The position numbers and the translations under genes were made by a program. Below are positions 1-8,926 of a stretch of 64,000 nt of DNA, piece after piece; the stretch's first letter is position 1; each line of letters opens with the position of its first letter. The stretch spans positions 1 through 64,000 of the forward strand of contig CAZSXT010000010.1 in NCBI GenBank assembly GCA_964611435.1. The letters are read 5' to 3'. Source of the DNA: JAYPHU01 sp964611435 (GTDB lineage: Bacteria > Pseudomonadota > Alphaproteobacteria > Rhodospirillales > UBA2165). Below the pieces are notes generated by a model that was not told where the DNA came from, did not search any database, and worked only from the letters and a program-made list of their open reading frames with translations.

Positions 1-1194
1 AGCTTTAACTACGGTTGGGTGATGGTTTTCGTCGCCTTCATGCTGAACACGCTGGCGTTCGGCGTGCTGGCCTCGGTGACGGTGTTTCTCACGCCCCTGG
101 AGGCTGAGTTCGGCTGGAGCCGAGGCGGACTCTCTTTTGGCTACAGCGCGGTCACCCTGGCAACCGCCTTTTCTGCTCTGGGCTGGGCGACCTTGGCGGA
201 TAAGCACGGCTGCCGGAAATTGGCGCCGATCGGCGCGGCTGCCATGGTGCTGGCCCTGCTGGCCCTCAGCCGGGTCGACAATATCTACGAATTTTACGCC
301 TATTATCTTCTCTATGGCGCGCTGGGACACGCGGCGCTGTCCGGCCCGCTCTACGCCAATGTGGGCATGTGGTTCGAACGCAATGTCGGGCTCGCCATGG
401 GCATTACCTTTGCCGGCGGCGCGGTCGGCCAAGGGCTCATCCCGGTGATCGCCCGGGCGCTCATCGACGCATTCGGTTGGCAAGACGCCTACTTCTATTT
501 GGGCTTCGGTTATCTGGTTTTGTCGGTGCCGTTGTTGCTGCTGGTCCGGGATTCAGCCCGGCGTACAGACCCCAGGTCCGCCAATACGCCAACCATGCGC
601 AGTGGCCAAACCGTCCCGATCCCACCCAAGACCGCCGTCATGTGGGTGGCGGCCGCTGTGATGTTCTGCTGCATCGCCATGTCGGTGCCGGTGGTGCATT
701 TGGTACCCCTGTTGATCGACAGGGACGTGGCCGCCGATCAGGCGGTGATGGTGCTCTTTGCGCTGATGATCTCCGGCGCGCTTGGCCGGGTCCTGGCCGG
801 CAAGCTGACTGATATCATCGGCGCGCTAGAGACGTATATCCTCATGTCCCTGGCGCAGACCCTAGTGATCTTTTCGTTTCCGCACATATCAAATTTAATG
901 ATCACCCTCGCCGTGGCAATTTTCTTCGGTTTCGCTTTTTCCGGCGTGATGGCCTCGTTCATTATTCTGATGCGGCATCTGGTGCCAATGAACGTGCTCG
1001 CCCGGTCAATGGCGTTTGTGTCGCTCTCGGGCTGGATCGGCATGGGACTCGGCGCTTGGCAAGGCGGCATCTGGTTCGACGTGACCGGAAATTACGTTCT
1101 GTCGTTCGCCATCGGCAGCGCCGCCGGCATCGTCAATCTGGCGATCCTGTTCAGCTTCCGCTACGCACTCAATTCAAAGCTGCAGCCGGCTTAG
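1..1194 (+). CDS. MFS transporter (5' end outside window)
   Basis: This is a twelve-helix-type major facilitator protein of the inner membrane, truncated at its N-terminus by the window edge. The reading frame is open from base 1 and starts inside the first helix, where SFNYGWVMV resembles the N-terminal HYGW motif of oxalate/monocarboxylate-type carriers. A GTG or ATG near position 19-22 is therefore probably internal. About 395 codons are visible, with hydrophobic segments throughout and an MFS loop-2-like motif (ADKHGCRKLAP) after helix 2. The substrate cannot be told. It converges on purB with a 13 bp gap. Confidence 0.85.
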   Translation, partial: SFNYGWVMVFVAFMLNTLAFGVLASVTVFLTPLEAEFGWSRGGLSFGYSAVTLATAFSALGWATLADKHGCRKLAPIGAAAMVLALLALSRVDNIYEFYAYYLLYGALGHAALSGPLYANVGMWFERNVGLAMGITFAGGAVGQGLIPVIARALIDAFGWQDAYFYLGFGYLVLSVPLLLLVRDSARRTDPRSANTPTMRSGQTVPIPPKTAVMWVAAAVMFCCIAMSVPVVHLVPLLIDRDVAADQAVMVLFALMISGALGRVLAGKLTDIIGALETYILMSLAQTLVIFSFPHISNLMITLAVAIFFGFAFSGVMASFIILMRHLVPMNVLARSMAFVSLSGWIGMGLGAWQGGIWFDVTGNYVLSFAIGSAAGIVNLAILFSFRYALNSKLQPA

Positions 1195-1207
1195 ACGGCA
1201 ATCACCC

Positions 1208-2506
1208 CTAGGTTTCGCCGAATACCCGCCTGAAAATCACGTCCACATTCTTAGTGTGATAGCCGAGATCGAACAGCTCTGTGAGTTCGGCGTCATTCAG
1301 TGACGCGGTGACGTCGCTGTCGGCTTTCAACTCGGTCAGGAAGTCCGCCCCCTCTTCCCAGACTTTCATGGCGTTGCGCTGCACCAGCCGGTAGGCGTCT
1401 TCCCGGCTAACCCCGGCCTGGGTGAGGGCCAGCAGCACCCGCTGGGAAAATATCAACCCGCCAAGCTGATCCAGGTTCTTTTGCATATCCTCGGGATAGA
1501 CCAACAGATTCTCCATCACCCCGGCCAGCCGGTTCAATGCGAAGTCGAGGGTCACCGTCGCATCGGGTCCGATCATCCGTTCCACCGACGAGTGCGAAAT
1601 ATCCCGTTCGTGCCAGAGCGCCACGTTTTCCATGGCCGGAACGACGGCCGCGCGGACGATCCGCGCCAGCCCTGTCAGGTTTTCGGTCAGCACCGGGTTG
1701 CGCTTATGCGGCATGGCCGAAGAGCCCTTCTGACCCTTGGAGAAAAATTCCTCCGCCTCCCGCACTTCGGTCCGTTGCATATGGCGGATTTCGGTCGCCA
1801 ACCGTTCGATAGAGCTGGCGATCACGCCCAAGACGGCAAAATACATGGCGTGGCGGTCCCGGGGGATCACCTGGGTAGAGACAGGTTCGGCGATCAGTCC
1901 CAGCTTCTCCGCCACATGCTCCTCCACGCGGGGATCGATATTGGCGAAGGTGCCTACCGCGCCGGAAATGGCGCAGGTGGCGATCTCGGCCCGGGCCTGT
2001 TCTAGGCGCTGTTTGTTGCGGTCGAATTCCGCATAAAAGCCCGCCAATTTGAGGCCGAATGTGGTGGGTTCGGCATGGATTCCGTGGCTGCGACCCATGG
2101 TCGGCGTGTCTTTGTATTTGAAGGCGCGTTTTTTCAGCGCCGCCAACAGCCGGTCCATATCGGCCAGCAGTATATCGGTGGCCTGCACCAATTGAACGGC
2201 GAGACAGGTGTCCAGCACGTCCGACGAGGTCATGCCCTGGTGAACGAAACGGGCCTCGTCGCCCACATGCTCCGCGAGGTTGGTCAGAAACGCGATCACG
2301 TCGTGTTTGGTTTCCCGCTCGATTTCGTCGATGCGATCCACTTCGAACGCGCCACGCTCCCACACGGCCTTGGCGGCCTCCTTCGGGATGACGCCTAGTT
2401 CGGCCTGGGCGTCGCAGGCATGGGCCTCGATCTCGAACCAGATGCGGAACTTGTTTTCCGGTTCCCAGATGGCGGTCATGTCGGGGCGGCTGTAACGTGG
2501 GATCAT
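1208..2506 (-). CDS. purB: Adenylosuccinate lyase
   Basis: PurB performs two steps of purine synthesis: it splits SAICAR to AICAR and adenylosuccinate to AMP, each time releasing fumarate. The 432 aa product is full length for the bacterial enzyme and begins MIPRYSRPDM, a typical start. The fumarase/aspartase superfamily signature GSSAMPHKRNP lies near residue 265 and supplies the catalytic-loop serine. The conserved TSSDVLDT and GRSHGIHAEPT segments, which carry active-site histidine and substrate contacts, are also present. It stands alone on the minus strand. purD is 36 kb away, so purine genes are dispersed here. Confidence 0.97.
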   Translation of the reverse strand: MIPRYSRPDMTAIWEPENKFRIWFEIEAHACDAQAELGVIPKEAAKAVWERGAFEVDRIDEIERETKHDVIAFLTNLAEHVGDEARFVHQGMTSSDVLDTCLAVQLVQATDILLADMDRLLAALKKRAFKYKDTPTMGRSHGIHAEPTTFGLKLAGFYAEFDRNKQRLEQARAEIATCAISGAVGTFANIDPRVEEHVAEKLGLIAEPVSTQVIPRDRHAMYFAVLGVIASSIERLATEIRHMQRTEVREAEEFFSKGQKGSSAMPHKRNPVLTENLTGLARIVRAAVVPAMENVALWHERDISHSSVERMIGPDATVTLDFALNRLAGVMENLLVYPEDMQKNLDQLGGLIFSQRVLLALTQAGVSREDAYRLVQRNAMKVWEEGADFLTELKADSDVTASLNDAELTELFDLGYHTKNVDVIFRRVFGET

Positions 2507-2615
2507 AGGAGTCTCTTTAGGCAGTTTTGATCAGGTCGCCTTCTATACCAAGATGCGCGCGCCCGCGAAAGAAACCGCCATCGCCGCGCCGCAACACACT
2601 GGAATCAGGTGTGAA

Positions 2616-3857
2616 TCAGGGTTTGGGGAGCGTCCCCCGCACCACCAATTTGTGCAGAATCAGCCAGGCGATTCCCGCCGCCTGCACGCCCAGCATGACC
2701 GCGAAACCGGCCCGGTAACCGTCCGGATGATAGGCGCCGTCGGCCGCCACCGGCCATTCGTTGATGATGCCGCCGATCGCCCACTGCATGCTGAATGCCG
2801 CGACGAAAACCAAAAGATTAAGCATGGTGCTGACCCGGCCGGTCAGGTGCGCCGGAAAGTGCTGCGACAGTGCTGCAAACATGACCGAGCCCGAGGTGCC
2901 GAAAAACGCAAACAGGGCCCAGGTCAGCAACACGCCCGGCATATTGTCGGTAATGACCAACACCTGGATCACCAGCACAAGCATCATCCCGGTCAGCGCC
3001 ACTTGCTCGGACGTGATGCCCCGCTTGCCCAGCCGGCTGGCCGTCGCCCCCATGCTGAGATAGCCCGCCGTCATGGCTGCCGCGATGATGAACAAATGCC
3101 CGGCAACGGCGCTCCGGTCCAAACCGCCCACATCACCGAGCCAGGGTCCGACCCACAGGGTCTGGATCGCCAGAAACGTGCCCTGAGAAGCGAGGGTGAG
3201 CGGCACGTAACGCTGAAAGAATGGGTCTTTCAGCACCAGGCCAAAACCCTTAGCGAGATCGGTCCAACTTTGCTGAGGGCCGGCGTCCAGGTCCTTGGGC
3301 CGCTCCGGCACAATAGTGAACACCAGGATGGCGGCGAGAAAACTGAGTGCGCCCAAGCCATAGAACACGCCCCGCCAGTCGGTCGCCTGCAGCGCAGCCT
3401 CCACCGGCACGGTGGCGCTCATCGCGCCGAGCCCGCCCGCCATCAGCACCAGCCCGTTGGCCAGCGGTAGCTTGTCCTTGGGATAGAAAATGACGAACGC
3501 CTTGAAAGACGCCATCAAGCAGGCGGATACGCCAAGCCCCACCAGCCCCCGCGCCACGATCAGCGACGACACCGACTGGGCCAGGGCGAACAGCGCCGCG
3601 CCGGCCGCGGCGATGACCAGCAACGCCGCCTCGCTTTTGCGCGGGCCGATCCGGTCCAGCAAAACGCCCAACGGCAGTTGGAACGCGGCGAAGGTCAGGA
3701 AATAGATGCCGCTGAGGAGGCCCAGCCCGGCTGCATCGATGCCGACATCGGCCACCAGATCAGGTGCGATGACCGAATTGATGGTCCGGAAGACATAGGA
3801 CAGGTAGTACCCGAAGGCGAAGGGCAGAAAGACCCGAAGAGCGAAGCCGGTAGTCAT
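2616..3857 (-). CDS. MFS transporter
   Basis: The 413 aa protein has about twelve hydrophobic segments and belongs to the major facilitator superfamily. The loop between helices 2 and 3 carries LLDRIGPRKSE, close to the GxxxDRxGRR signature. The N-terminal region (FGYYLSYVFRTINSVIAPDL) resembles nitrate/nitrite- or glycerol-phosphate-like carriers, but the substrate cannot be read from the sequence. It lies 27 bp downstream of the alpha/beta hydrolase on the same strand, so the two are likely co-transcribed. The transporter may therefore handle the hydrolase substrate or product, which is inference. Confidence 0.85.
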   Translation of the reverse strand: MTTGFALRVFLPFAFGYYLSYVFRTINSVIAPDLVADVGIDAAGLGLLSGIYFLTFAAFQLPLGVLLDRIGPRKSEAALLVIAAAGAALFALAQSVSSLIVARGLVGLGVSACLMASFKAFVIFYPKDKLPLANGLVLMAGGLGAMSATVPVEAALQATDWRGVFYGLGALSFLAAILVFTIVPERPKDLDAGPQQSWTDLAKGFGLVLKDPFFQRYVPLTLASQGTFLAIQTLWVGPWLGDVGGLDRSAVAGHLFIIAAAMTAGYLSMGATASRLGKRGITSEQVALTGMMLVLVIQVLVITDNMPGVLLTWALFAFFGTSGSVMFAALSQHFPAHLTGRVSTMLNLLVFVAAFSMQWAIGGIINEWPVAADGAYHPDGYRAGFAVMLGVQAAGIAWLILHKLVVRGTLPKP

Positions 3858-3884
3858 GAGCGAGGCGGACTTGCGAACTTCGCC

Positions 3885-4739
3885 CTAGCCCAGATGTCTC
3901 TCGTAGAACGGGATCATGTTCTTAAAGGAATCCGCCTCGCCGCGGGTGGCCTGTTCGACCCGGATGATCTCGATCTCTCCGCCGGCGTTGCGGTAGTTCC
4001 GCACATAGCGGTCCGGCTCGTTCTCGGTCTGGCCTGAATGCTCATCCAAATAATCGTGCACGATGTCGGGCCCGCCCTGCAGCCAAAGGGCCGGCGGCAG
4101 GGTCACGTCCTCGCCCCGCTCCAGCGCCAGCATGGGGTTGCCTTCCGCCATGGTGTCCTCGTCGCCCCAATAAATGTGATGGTATTCGGGGATCTTGCCG
4201 ACCCAGCCGGCGGTCTCCTCGCTCTCCAGGGATTTAAGGGCGTGGTGATAGCGGGACAGCGGGTTGATCACCGGCCATTCCATGCCGACGCAGACCACAC
4301 TCGCGTCAATCCCCTCGCCGCCCTCCAGCGGTATCTCCAAATATCGGGGATCATCCGGGCGCATGGAGACCAGGGCCACCAGGTGCCCGCCGCTGGACTG
4401 GCCGGAGAGGCCGATGCACGCCGGATTGATGTTCAGATCGGCGGCGTTCTTCTTTGCCCAGCGGATAGCGTAGTTAATGTCCTGCAGAGACGACGGATAG
4501 GCATCCGCCGCATGGCGGAAATCCAGCGCGGCGACGGCAAAGCCCGCCCCGGCCAGAACCTCGTCCCGCACCTTGCAGCCTTCCAGCGAGCTGGTGTTCC
4601 AGGCGCCGCCGTGAACATCAATAATCAGCGGGAACGGCCCGTCGCCCGACGGCGTAAAGAGCCGCAGGTTAAACCCCCGGTCGCCGTGGCGCAGGTATTC
4701 GATATCTCTAGTCGTGAAACTCAAATCGCCGTCCCGCAT
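3885..4739 (-). CDS. Alpha/beta hydrolase, esterase/lipase-like
   Basis: This is a 284 aa alpha/beta hydrolase of the hormone-sensitive lipase/carboxylesterase type. The oxyanion-hole motif HGGAW is near residue 45 and the nucleophile elbow GQSSG near residue 117. I chose the ATG at 4739 because GGGGAGGA sits 5 nt upstream; a longer frame reaches 4802 without a comparable ribosome-binding site. The C-terminus lacks the usual GHxF histidine: the corresponding stretch reads VEQATRGEADSF. Either another residue, perhaps His in DYLDEHSG, completes the triad or activity is altered. It is divergent from the glutathione S-transferase gene and is followed by an MFS gene. Confidence 0.8.
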   Translation of the reverse strand: MRDGDLSFTTRDIEYLRHGDRGFNLRLFTPSGDGPFPLIIDVHGGAWNTSSLEGCKVRDEVLAGAGFAVAALDFRHAADAYPSSLQDINYAIRWAKKNAADLNINPACIGLSGQSSGGHLVALVSMRPDDPRYLEIPLEGGEGIDASVVCVGMEWPVINPLSRYHHALKSLESEETAGWVGKIPEYHHIYWGDEDTMAEGNPMLALERGEDVTLPPALWLQGGPDIVHDYLDEHSGQTENEPDRYVRNYRNAGGEIEIIRVEQATRGEADSFKNMIPFYERHLG

Positions 4740-4824
4740 GATGTCCTCCCCGTGTATCTGTCTTAGGTCTCGTGCTTCCGCGCCTTTCTGATATCCTGCC
4801 ACAGGAAACAGGCGAGGAAAACAA

Positions 4825-5643
4825 ATGCTGGAACTCTATTATTTTGAAAATTCGATCTGCTCGGAACGCCCATTGATGGTGCTGGCGGAGAAGGGCGTCA
4901 CCGACTGGGTACCGCACGAGGTTCACCTGTTCAAGGGGGAACAGTTCGATCCCGCCTATATGAAATTGAACCCCAAGGCCCAGGTGCCGACCCTGGTCCA
5001 TGATGGAGAGGTGATCCGGGAATCGACGCTCATTTGTGACTATTTGGATGACCTCTACCCCGACCCGCCGCTGAAGCCCTCATCCCGCGCCGACATCGCC
5101 CATATGCGGGAATGGATCAAGGACGCGGACGAGGCCGGGTTCGAAGGCGTGGCGTCTCTGTCTTTCGTCGCCGTGTTCCGGGCCAAGATGCTGGCCATGC
5201 CGGAAGCCGACCGCAACGCCCAATGGGACAGCCAAACCGTGCTGGAACGCACTCAGCGGCAAAAGTCCTGCGTCTATGACGGGTTCGAGTCCCCCTACGC
5301 CATGCGCGCCATCGCCGCCTGGGAGCGGATGTTCGCCAAGATCGAAAAAGCCACCGCCGCCGGTGGGCCCTGGCTGATGGGTGAACAGTTTACCTTGGCG
5401 GACTTGGAGCTCGGCACCTTCATCGCCCGGCTGGACGGGCTGACGTTTGCCGACGAATTTTTGGCGGACCGGCCCAACGCCAAAGCCTGGTGGGAGCGGC
5501 TGAAAGCCCGACCCAGCTATGTCGAGGGCAAGGTCGGCCCCACAGGCGAGGAGATCGAGACCATGGGCCGGGAGGGCCAAAAGGTCATTGAAGACTTCCG
5601 CAAAACCCGGGCGGCGTATCTAGAGAAATATCCGGCGTCGTAG
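4825..5643 (+). CDS. Glutathione S-transferase family protein
   Basis: The 272 aa product has an N-terminal thioredoxin-fold domain (about residues 1-80; KLNPKAQVPTLVHDG and ESTLICDYLDD are the cis-proline and gamma-glutamyl contact regions) and an alpha-helical C-terminal domain (about 95-225). The order and wording of these motifs resemble LigF-type beta-etherases and related bacterial GSTs. The N-terminal YFENSICSERP offers a serine or cysteine as the thiol-activating residue. The substrate is unknown. The gene is divergent from the hydrolase, and its TAG stop directly abuts the stop of radC on the opposite strand with no base between. Confidence 0.85.
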   Translation: MLELYYFENSICSERPLMVLAEKGVTDWVPHEVHLFKGEQFDPAYMKLNPKAQVPTLVHDGEVIRESTLICDYLDDLYPDPPLKPSSRADIAHMREWIKDADEAGFEGVASLSFVAVFRAKMLAMPEADRNAQWDSQTVLERTQRQKSCVYDGFESPYAMRAIAAWERMFAKIEKATAAGGPWLMGEQFTLADLELGTFIARLDGLTFADEFLADRPNAKAWWERLKARPSYVEGKVGPTGEEIETMGREGQKVIEDFRKTRAAYLEKYPAS

Positions 5644-6324
5644 TTACAATAACCCCAGCGCCTTGAAGCTCGTCGTGCTGTTGCGTCCGACCACGATATG
5701 GTCGTGCAGGACGATACCCAGCTTCTCTCCGGCCTCCCTAACTTCTTTGGTCATTTCCACGTCACCCTTGGATGGCGTGGGATCGCCGCTCGGATGATTG
5801 TGGGCCATGATGATCGCCGTAGCGCCGAGTTCCAGCGCGCGCTTAATTATTTCTCTGGGATAGACCGGCGTGTGATCGACCGTGCCTTCGGCCTGCACCT
5901 CGTCGGCGATCAGCACGTTCTTACGGTTCAGGAAAAATACGCGGAACTGCTCGTTCTTGATCCGGCCCATGCTTGCCCGGCTGTAATCAAGAAGCGCCTG
6001 CCAGGATGACATAGCCGGTGCATCCGTGATCTCTTCCTTGGCGAGCCGCACGGCCGCATCCCGCACGGTCTTGAGCGCCGCCACTGCCGCATCGCCGACG
6101 CCGGCCACTTCTTTCAACTGCGCCGCATCCGCCGACAGAACCTCCGCGTAAGAGCCGAATTTCTTGAGGAGCGCCTTGGCCACGGGCTTCATGTCGCCCC
6201 GGGGCTGGGCCATGAACAGAACCAGTTCCAGCATCTCGTAATCAGGTAGCGCGTCACTGCCGGCCTTCAGGAACCTATCCCGAAGCCGCTGCCGGTGTCC
6301 GGTGTAATGAGGTTTGTCGCTCAC
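5644..6324 (-). CDS. radC: RadC family JAMM-domain protein
   Basis: RadC-family proteins combine a helix-hairpin-helix-like N-terminal part with a JAB1/MPN/Mov34 metalloprotease-like domain. Here the zinc-ligand signature HNHPSGDPTPSKGD is intact near residue 174, and KEVAGVGDAAVAALK near residue 66 is the helix-hairpin-helix-like part. Length (226 aa) is normal. Despite the name, a role in recombinational repair is not established for the family. It is the last gene of the sfsA-map-radC series, 18 bp after map, an arrangement common in alphaproteobacteria. Confidence 0.93.
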   Translation of the reverse strand: MSDKPHYTGHRQRLRDRFLKAGSDALPDYEMLELVLFMAQPRGDMKPVAKALLKKFGSYAEVLSADAAQLKEVAGVGDAAVAALKTVRDAAVRLAKEEITDAPAMSSWQALLDYSRASMGRIKNEQFRVFFLNRKNVLIADEVQAEGTVDHTPVYPREIIKRALELGATAIIMAHNHPSGDPTPSKGDVEMTKEVREAGEKLGIVLHDHIVVGRNSTTSFKALGLL

Positions 6325-6342
6325 GCCGGCAAGGCCCGGCGA

Positions 6343-7146
6343 TTAGGCAGTACCGCCGTACGGCGGTTTGTCGTAACCCTTGGGCGAGAGGGTGAAAATT
6401 TCATAGCCGTCGGCGGTGACGCCCAGGGAATGCTCGAACTGGGCCGAAAGCGAGCGGTCCTTGGTCACAGCGGTCCAGCCGTCGCTGAGGATTTTTACCT
6501 CGGGCCGGCCGATATTCACCATAGGCTCGATGGTAAAGAACATACCCTCCTGCAGCACCGCGCCCTGGCCCGGCTTGCCGAAGTGGAGGATATTAGGTGC
6601 GTCATGGAAGATGCGGCCCAAGCCGTGGCCGCAGAAATCCCGCACCACGGAATAGCGGAACGGTTTGACGAAGCTTTCGATAGCATGGCCAATATCGCCG
6701 ACCGTTGCGCCCGGCCTGACCACCTCGATGCCCTTCATCATGGCCTCGTAGGTGACATCAATGAGGCGCTGCGATTTGATGCCCACTTCGCCGACACAGA
6801 ACATCCGGCTGGTATCGCCATGCCAGCCATCCACAATGGGCGTTACGTCAATATTGACCACGTCCCCGTCCAACAGCACCTTGTCGCCGGGAATGCCGTG
6901 ACAGACTACATGGTTGACGGAAGTGCAGACGGATTTTGGAAATCCTCGATAGTTGAGCGGCGCGGAGATGCCCCCGCGATCCGCGATAAATTCGGCGCAG
7001 AGCTGATCCAGCTTCTCGGTCGTCACACCGGGTACGACGAATTCGGCAACATAATCCAGCGTTTCGGCAGCCAGTCGGCCAGCCTTACGCATGCCTTCGA
7101 ATTCGGCCGCGCCATGAATTTTGATGGATCTGGTTTCTGCGTCCAA
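6343..7146 (-). CDS. map: Type I methionine aminopeptidase
   Basis: Map removes the initiator methionine from nascent proteins in the cytoplasm. The 267 aa sequence has the five metal ligands of the pita-bread fold: Asp100 (VVNIDVTP), Asp111 (GWHGDTSRMF), a His in GHGLGRIFHD, a Glu in MFFTIEPM and a Glu in QFEHSLGV. VVCHGIPG supplies the substrate-binding His. It lies between sfsA (43 bp upstream) and radC (18 bp downstream) on the minus strand and is probably co-transcribed with them. Confidence 0.97.
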   Translation of the reverse strand: MDAETRSIKIHGAAEFEGMRKAGRLAAETLDYVAEFVVPGVTTEKLDQLCAEFIADRGGISAPLNYRGFPKSVCTSVNHVVCHGIPGDKVLLDGDVVNIDVTPIVDGWHGDTSRMFCVGEVGIKSQRLIDVTYEAMMKGIEVVRPGATVGDIGHAIESFVKPFRYSVVRDFCGHGLGRIFHDAPNILHFGKPGQGAVLQEGMFFTIEPMVNIGRPEVKILSDGWTAVTKDRSLSAQFEHSLGVTADGYEIFTLSPKGYDKPPYGGTA

Positions 7147-7189
7147 AACAGGTCTCCCAGGTTCAGGTCCTTAATGTAGGGTGGAACGT

Positions 7190-7888
7190 CTAGAGTTCCA
7201 AGCTTATTGGCGCGACAACCTTGATTTCCTTCGGGCTAAGCGCACATTTGAAGGCCAGCACCTCTACCCCGGCTTTCCGTGCATCCGCCAAGGCTTCGGC
7301 GTAGGCCGGATCAATATCATCAGCCAATGTAAAACTCTCGCAGTCTTCCCGCTGGATCAGATAGAACATCACCGCCCGGTGGCCGGCCTTTACCTGATCG
7401 GCTAATTCGCCCAGATGCTTCGTGCCCCGCGCGGTGACCGCATCGGGAAATTCCGCCACTTCGCCCCGGCGCATGGTGACATTCTTGATCTCTACGTAAC
7501 AAAGCGGTTTGGCGTCATCTTCCAGCAAGATATCGATGCGGGAGTTCTTGCCGTATTTCACTTCGCGCCGCAGGTTCGCATAACCCTGAAGGTCCGGCAC
7601 CGTGCCGTTTTCAATGGCTTCTTGAACGATCTTGTTCGGCAGCGCGGTGTTGATGCCCACAAGCGACTTACCCACACGGATCAGCTCCCAGGTATATTTC
7701 AACTTTCGATCCGGATTCCGGGCCGGCGACACCCAGACCTCGGAGCCGGGATCGTTCACCGACAACATGGTGCCCGAATTGGCGCAGTGGGCGGTGATCT
7801 CTTCGCCGCTTTCAAGCACAATGTCGGACAGGAACCGCTTATAGCGCTTTACCAGCGTACCTTTGATCAGGGGGTCAGGAAATTTCAT
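7190..7888 (-). CDS. sfsA: Sugar fermentation stimulation protein homologue
   Basis: SfsA is a conserved 230-240 aa protein with an OB-like N-terminal part and a nuclease-like C-terminal domain. The product here is 232 aa. The family segments HCANSGTM (near residue 34), RIDILLED, CYVEIKNVT and FPDAVTARGTKHLGEL are present. The D...ExK pattern of the last segments resembles a PD-(D/E)XK core. The name comes from an E. coli maltose phenotype and the molecular function is not settled. It is the first gene of sfsA-map-radC. Confidence 0.92.
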   Translation of the reverse strand: MKFPDPLIKGTLVKRYKRFLSDIVLESGEEITAHCANSGTMLSVNDPGSEVWVSPARNPDRKLKYTWELIRVGKSLVGINTALPNKIVQEAIENGTVPDLQGYANLRREVKYGKNSRIDILLEDDAKPLCYVEIKNVTMRRGEVAEFPDAVTARGTKHLGELADQVKAGHRAVMFYLIQREDCESFTLADDIDPAYAEALADARKAGVEVLAFKCALSPKEIKVVAPISLEL

Positions 7889-7927
7889 GGGACTGATCTA
7901 GCGTGCAGCCTGGTCTTAAGCAACCGC

Positions 7928-8818
7928 CTAGACCTTCCCGTCCTCATCGTTCGAAAGGAACGTCCCCAGAGATACTTGGCCCGATCCCCGCGCCAGGGGT
8001 TGCGGCTGATCCGGCGATGGGGCCCAGCCCGTCAGCATGATGATTTCGAACGTCGCCGGTATCCGCCCATCCTCTCCGGCAAAGCGTTCTTCATAAATTG
8101 CGGCAGCCCGCGCCAACGTGTCCCGCCGGGTGAAAGCTTTGCACCGTGTCCTAGCCGCGTGGCTCTCTCCCATGCCCCGAAGATCATGCATGAGCTTCAA
8201 CGCCGAGCCGTAGGACACCGTCAGTGTTTCCGTATCCGCCACCGGCAGAGCGAATCCGGCCCGCTGCAGCAAGCCGCCGGCATCTCGGATATCAGTCATG
8301 GGGGAAATTCTTTGACCGGCGCCGCCCATGGTTTCCATTTCGGCCTCCAGGAACGCCTGGCGCAATTCGGTCAGGGTTTCGCCGCCGAGCAGCGCCGCCA
8401 GAAACAACCCGTCCGGCTTTAGGCTTTGGCGGATTTGAATGAGCGCGCCCGGCAGATCATTGACCCAATGTAGGTTCAAACAGCTCACCACCAGATCAAA
8501 TGTCCCGGGTGCGAACGGGCTGAACTCCTCGTCGGAGACCAGGTGCAATCCCTCGCTCTGAGAAATCATGGCGTGGGATAGGTCGCTCCGCACCACCGAC
8601 TCCACGCCGGGACGCGATTGCAGGGCCTCGGCCAGCCCGCCGGTCCGGCAGCCCAAATCCAACACAAGCGGAAACTCGCGGCGAATATCATCGAGCCGAT
8701 CCAGAATGATCTCGTTCGCATGACGAAACAGGAAATCATAGTCCGCCAGACCCGCCGCCGCCCGGTCCCGATGCTGCCGTACAGCCCGCCGCTCAAATAC
8801 TTGCATGGCGTTACTCAT
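7928..8818 (-). CDS. NDUFAF5-like class I SAM-dependent methyltransferase-fold protein
   Basis: This 296 aa protein starts with MQVFERRAVRQHRDRAA, like the 'FDR..K..Q..RAA' start of mitochondrial NDUFAF5 and BioC relatives. The SAM-binding motif I is VLDLGCRTGGLAEAL (about 51-65), and SCLNLHWVNDLPG is the post-motif typical of the NDUFAF5 branch. NDUFAF5 in mitochondria hydroxylates an arginine of complex I subunit NDUFS7. A role in complex I maturation is therefore plausible here but inferred. BioC is the main alternative, though no biotin gene is nearby. It is divergent from comF. Confidence 0.75.
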   Translation of the reverse strand: MSNAMQVFERRAVRQHRDRAAAGLADYDFLFRHANEIILDRLDDIRREFPLVLDLGCRTGGLAEALQSRPGVESVVRSDLSHAMISQSEGLHLVSDEEFSPFAPGTFDLVVSCLNLHWVNDLPGALIQIRQSLKPDGLFLAALLGGETLTELRQAFLEAEMETMGGAGQRISPMTDIRDAGGLLQRAGFALPVADTETLTVSYGSALKLMHDLRGMGESHAARTRCKAFTRRDTLARAAAIYEERFAGEDGRIPATFEIIMLTGWAPSPDQPQPLARGSGQVSLGTFLSNDEDGKV

Positions 8819-8926
8819 GACCGGCGCATCCGGAACTTTCTGAAAAGGGCCTCTGGCAACTGCATAGATAGTGTTTAAAGGGATTCATGACGGGACCCAA
8901 GCGCCCCGTCGAAAGGAACCGACACG

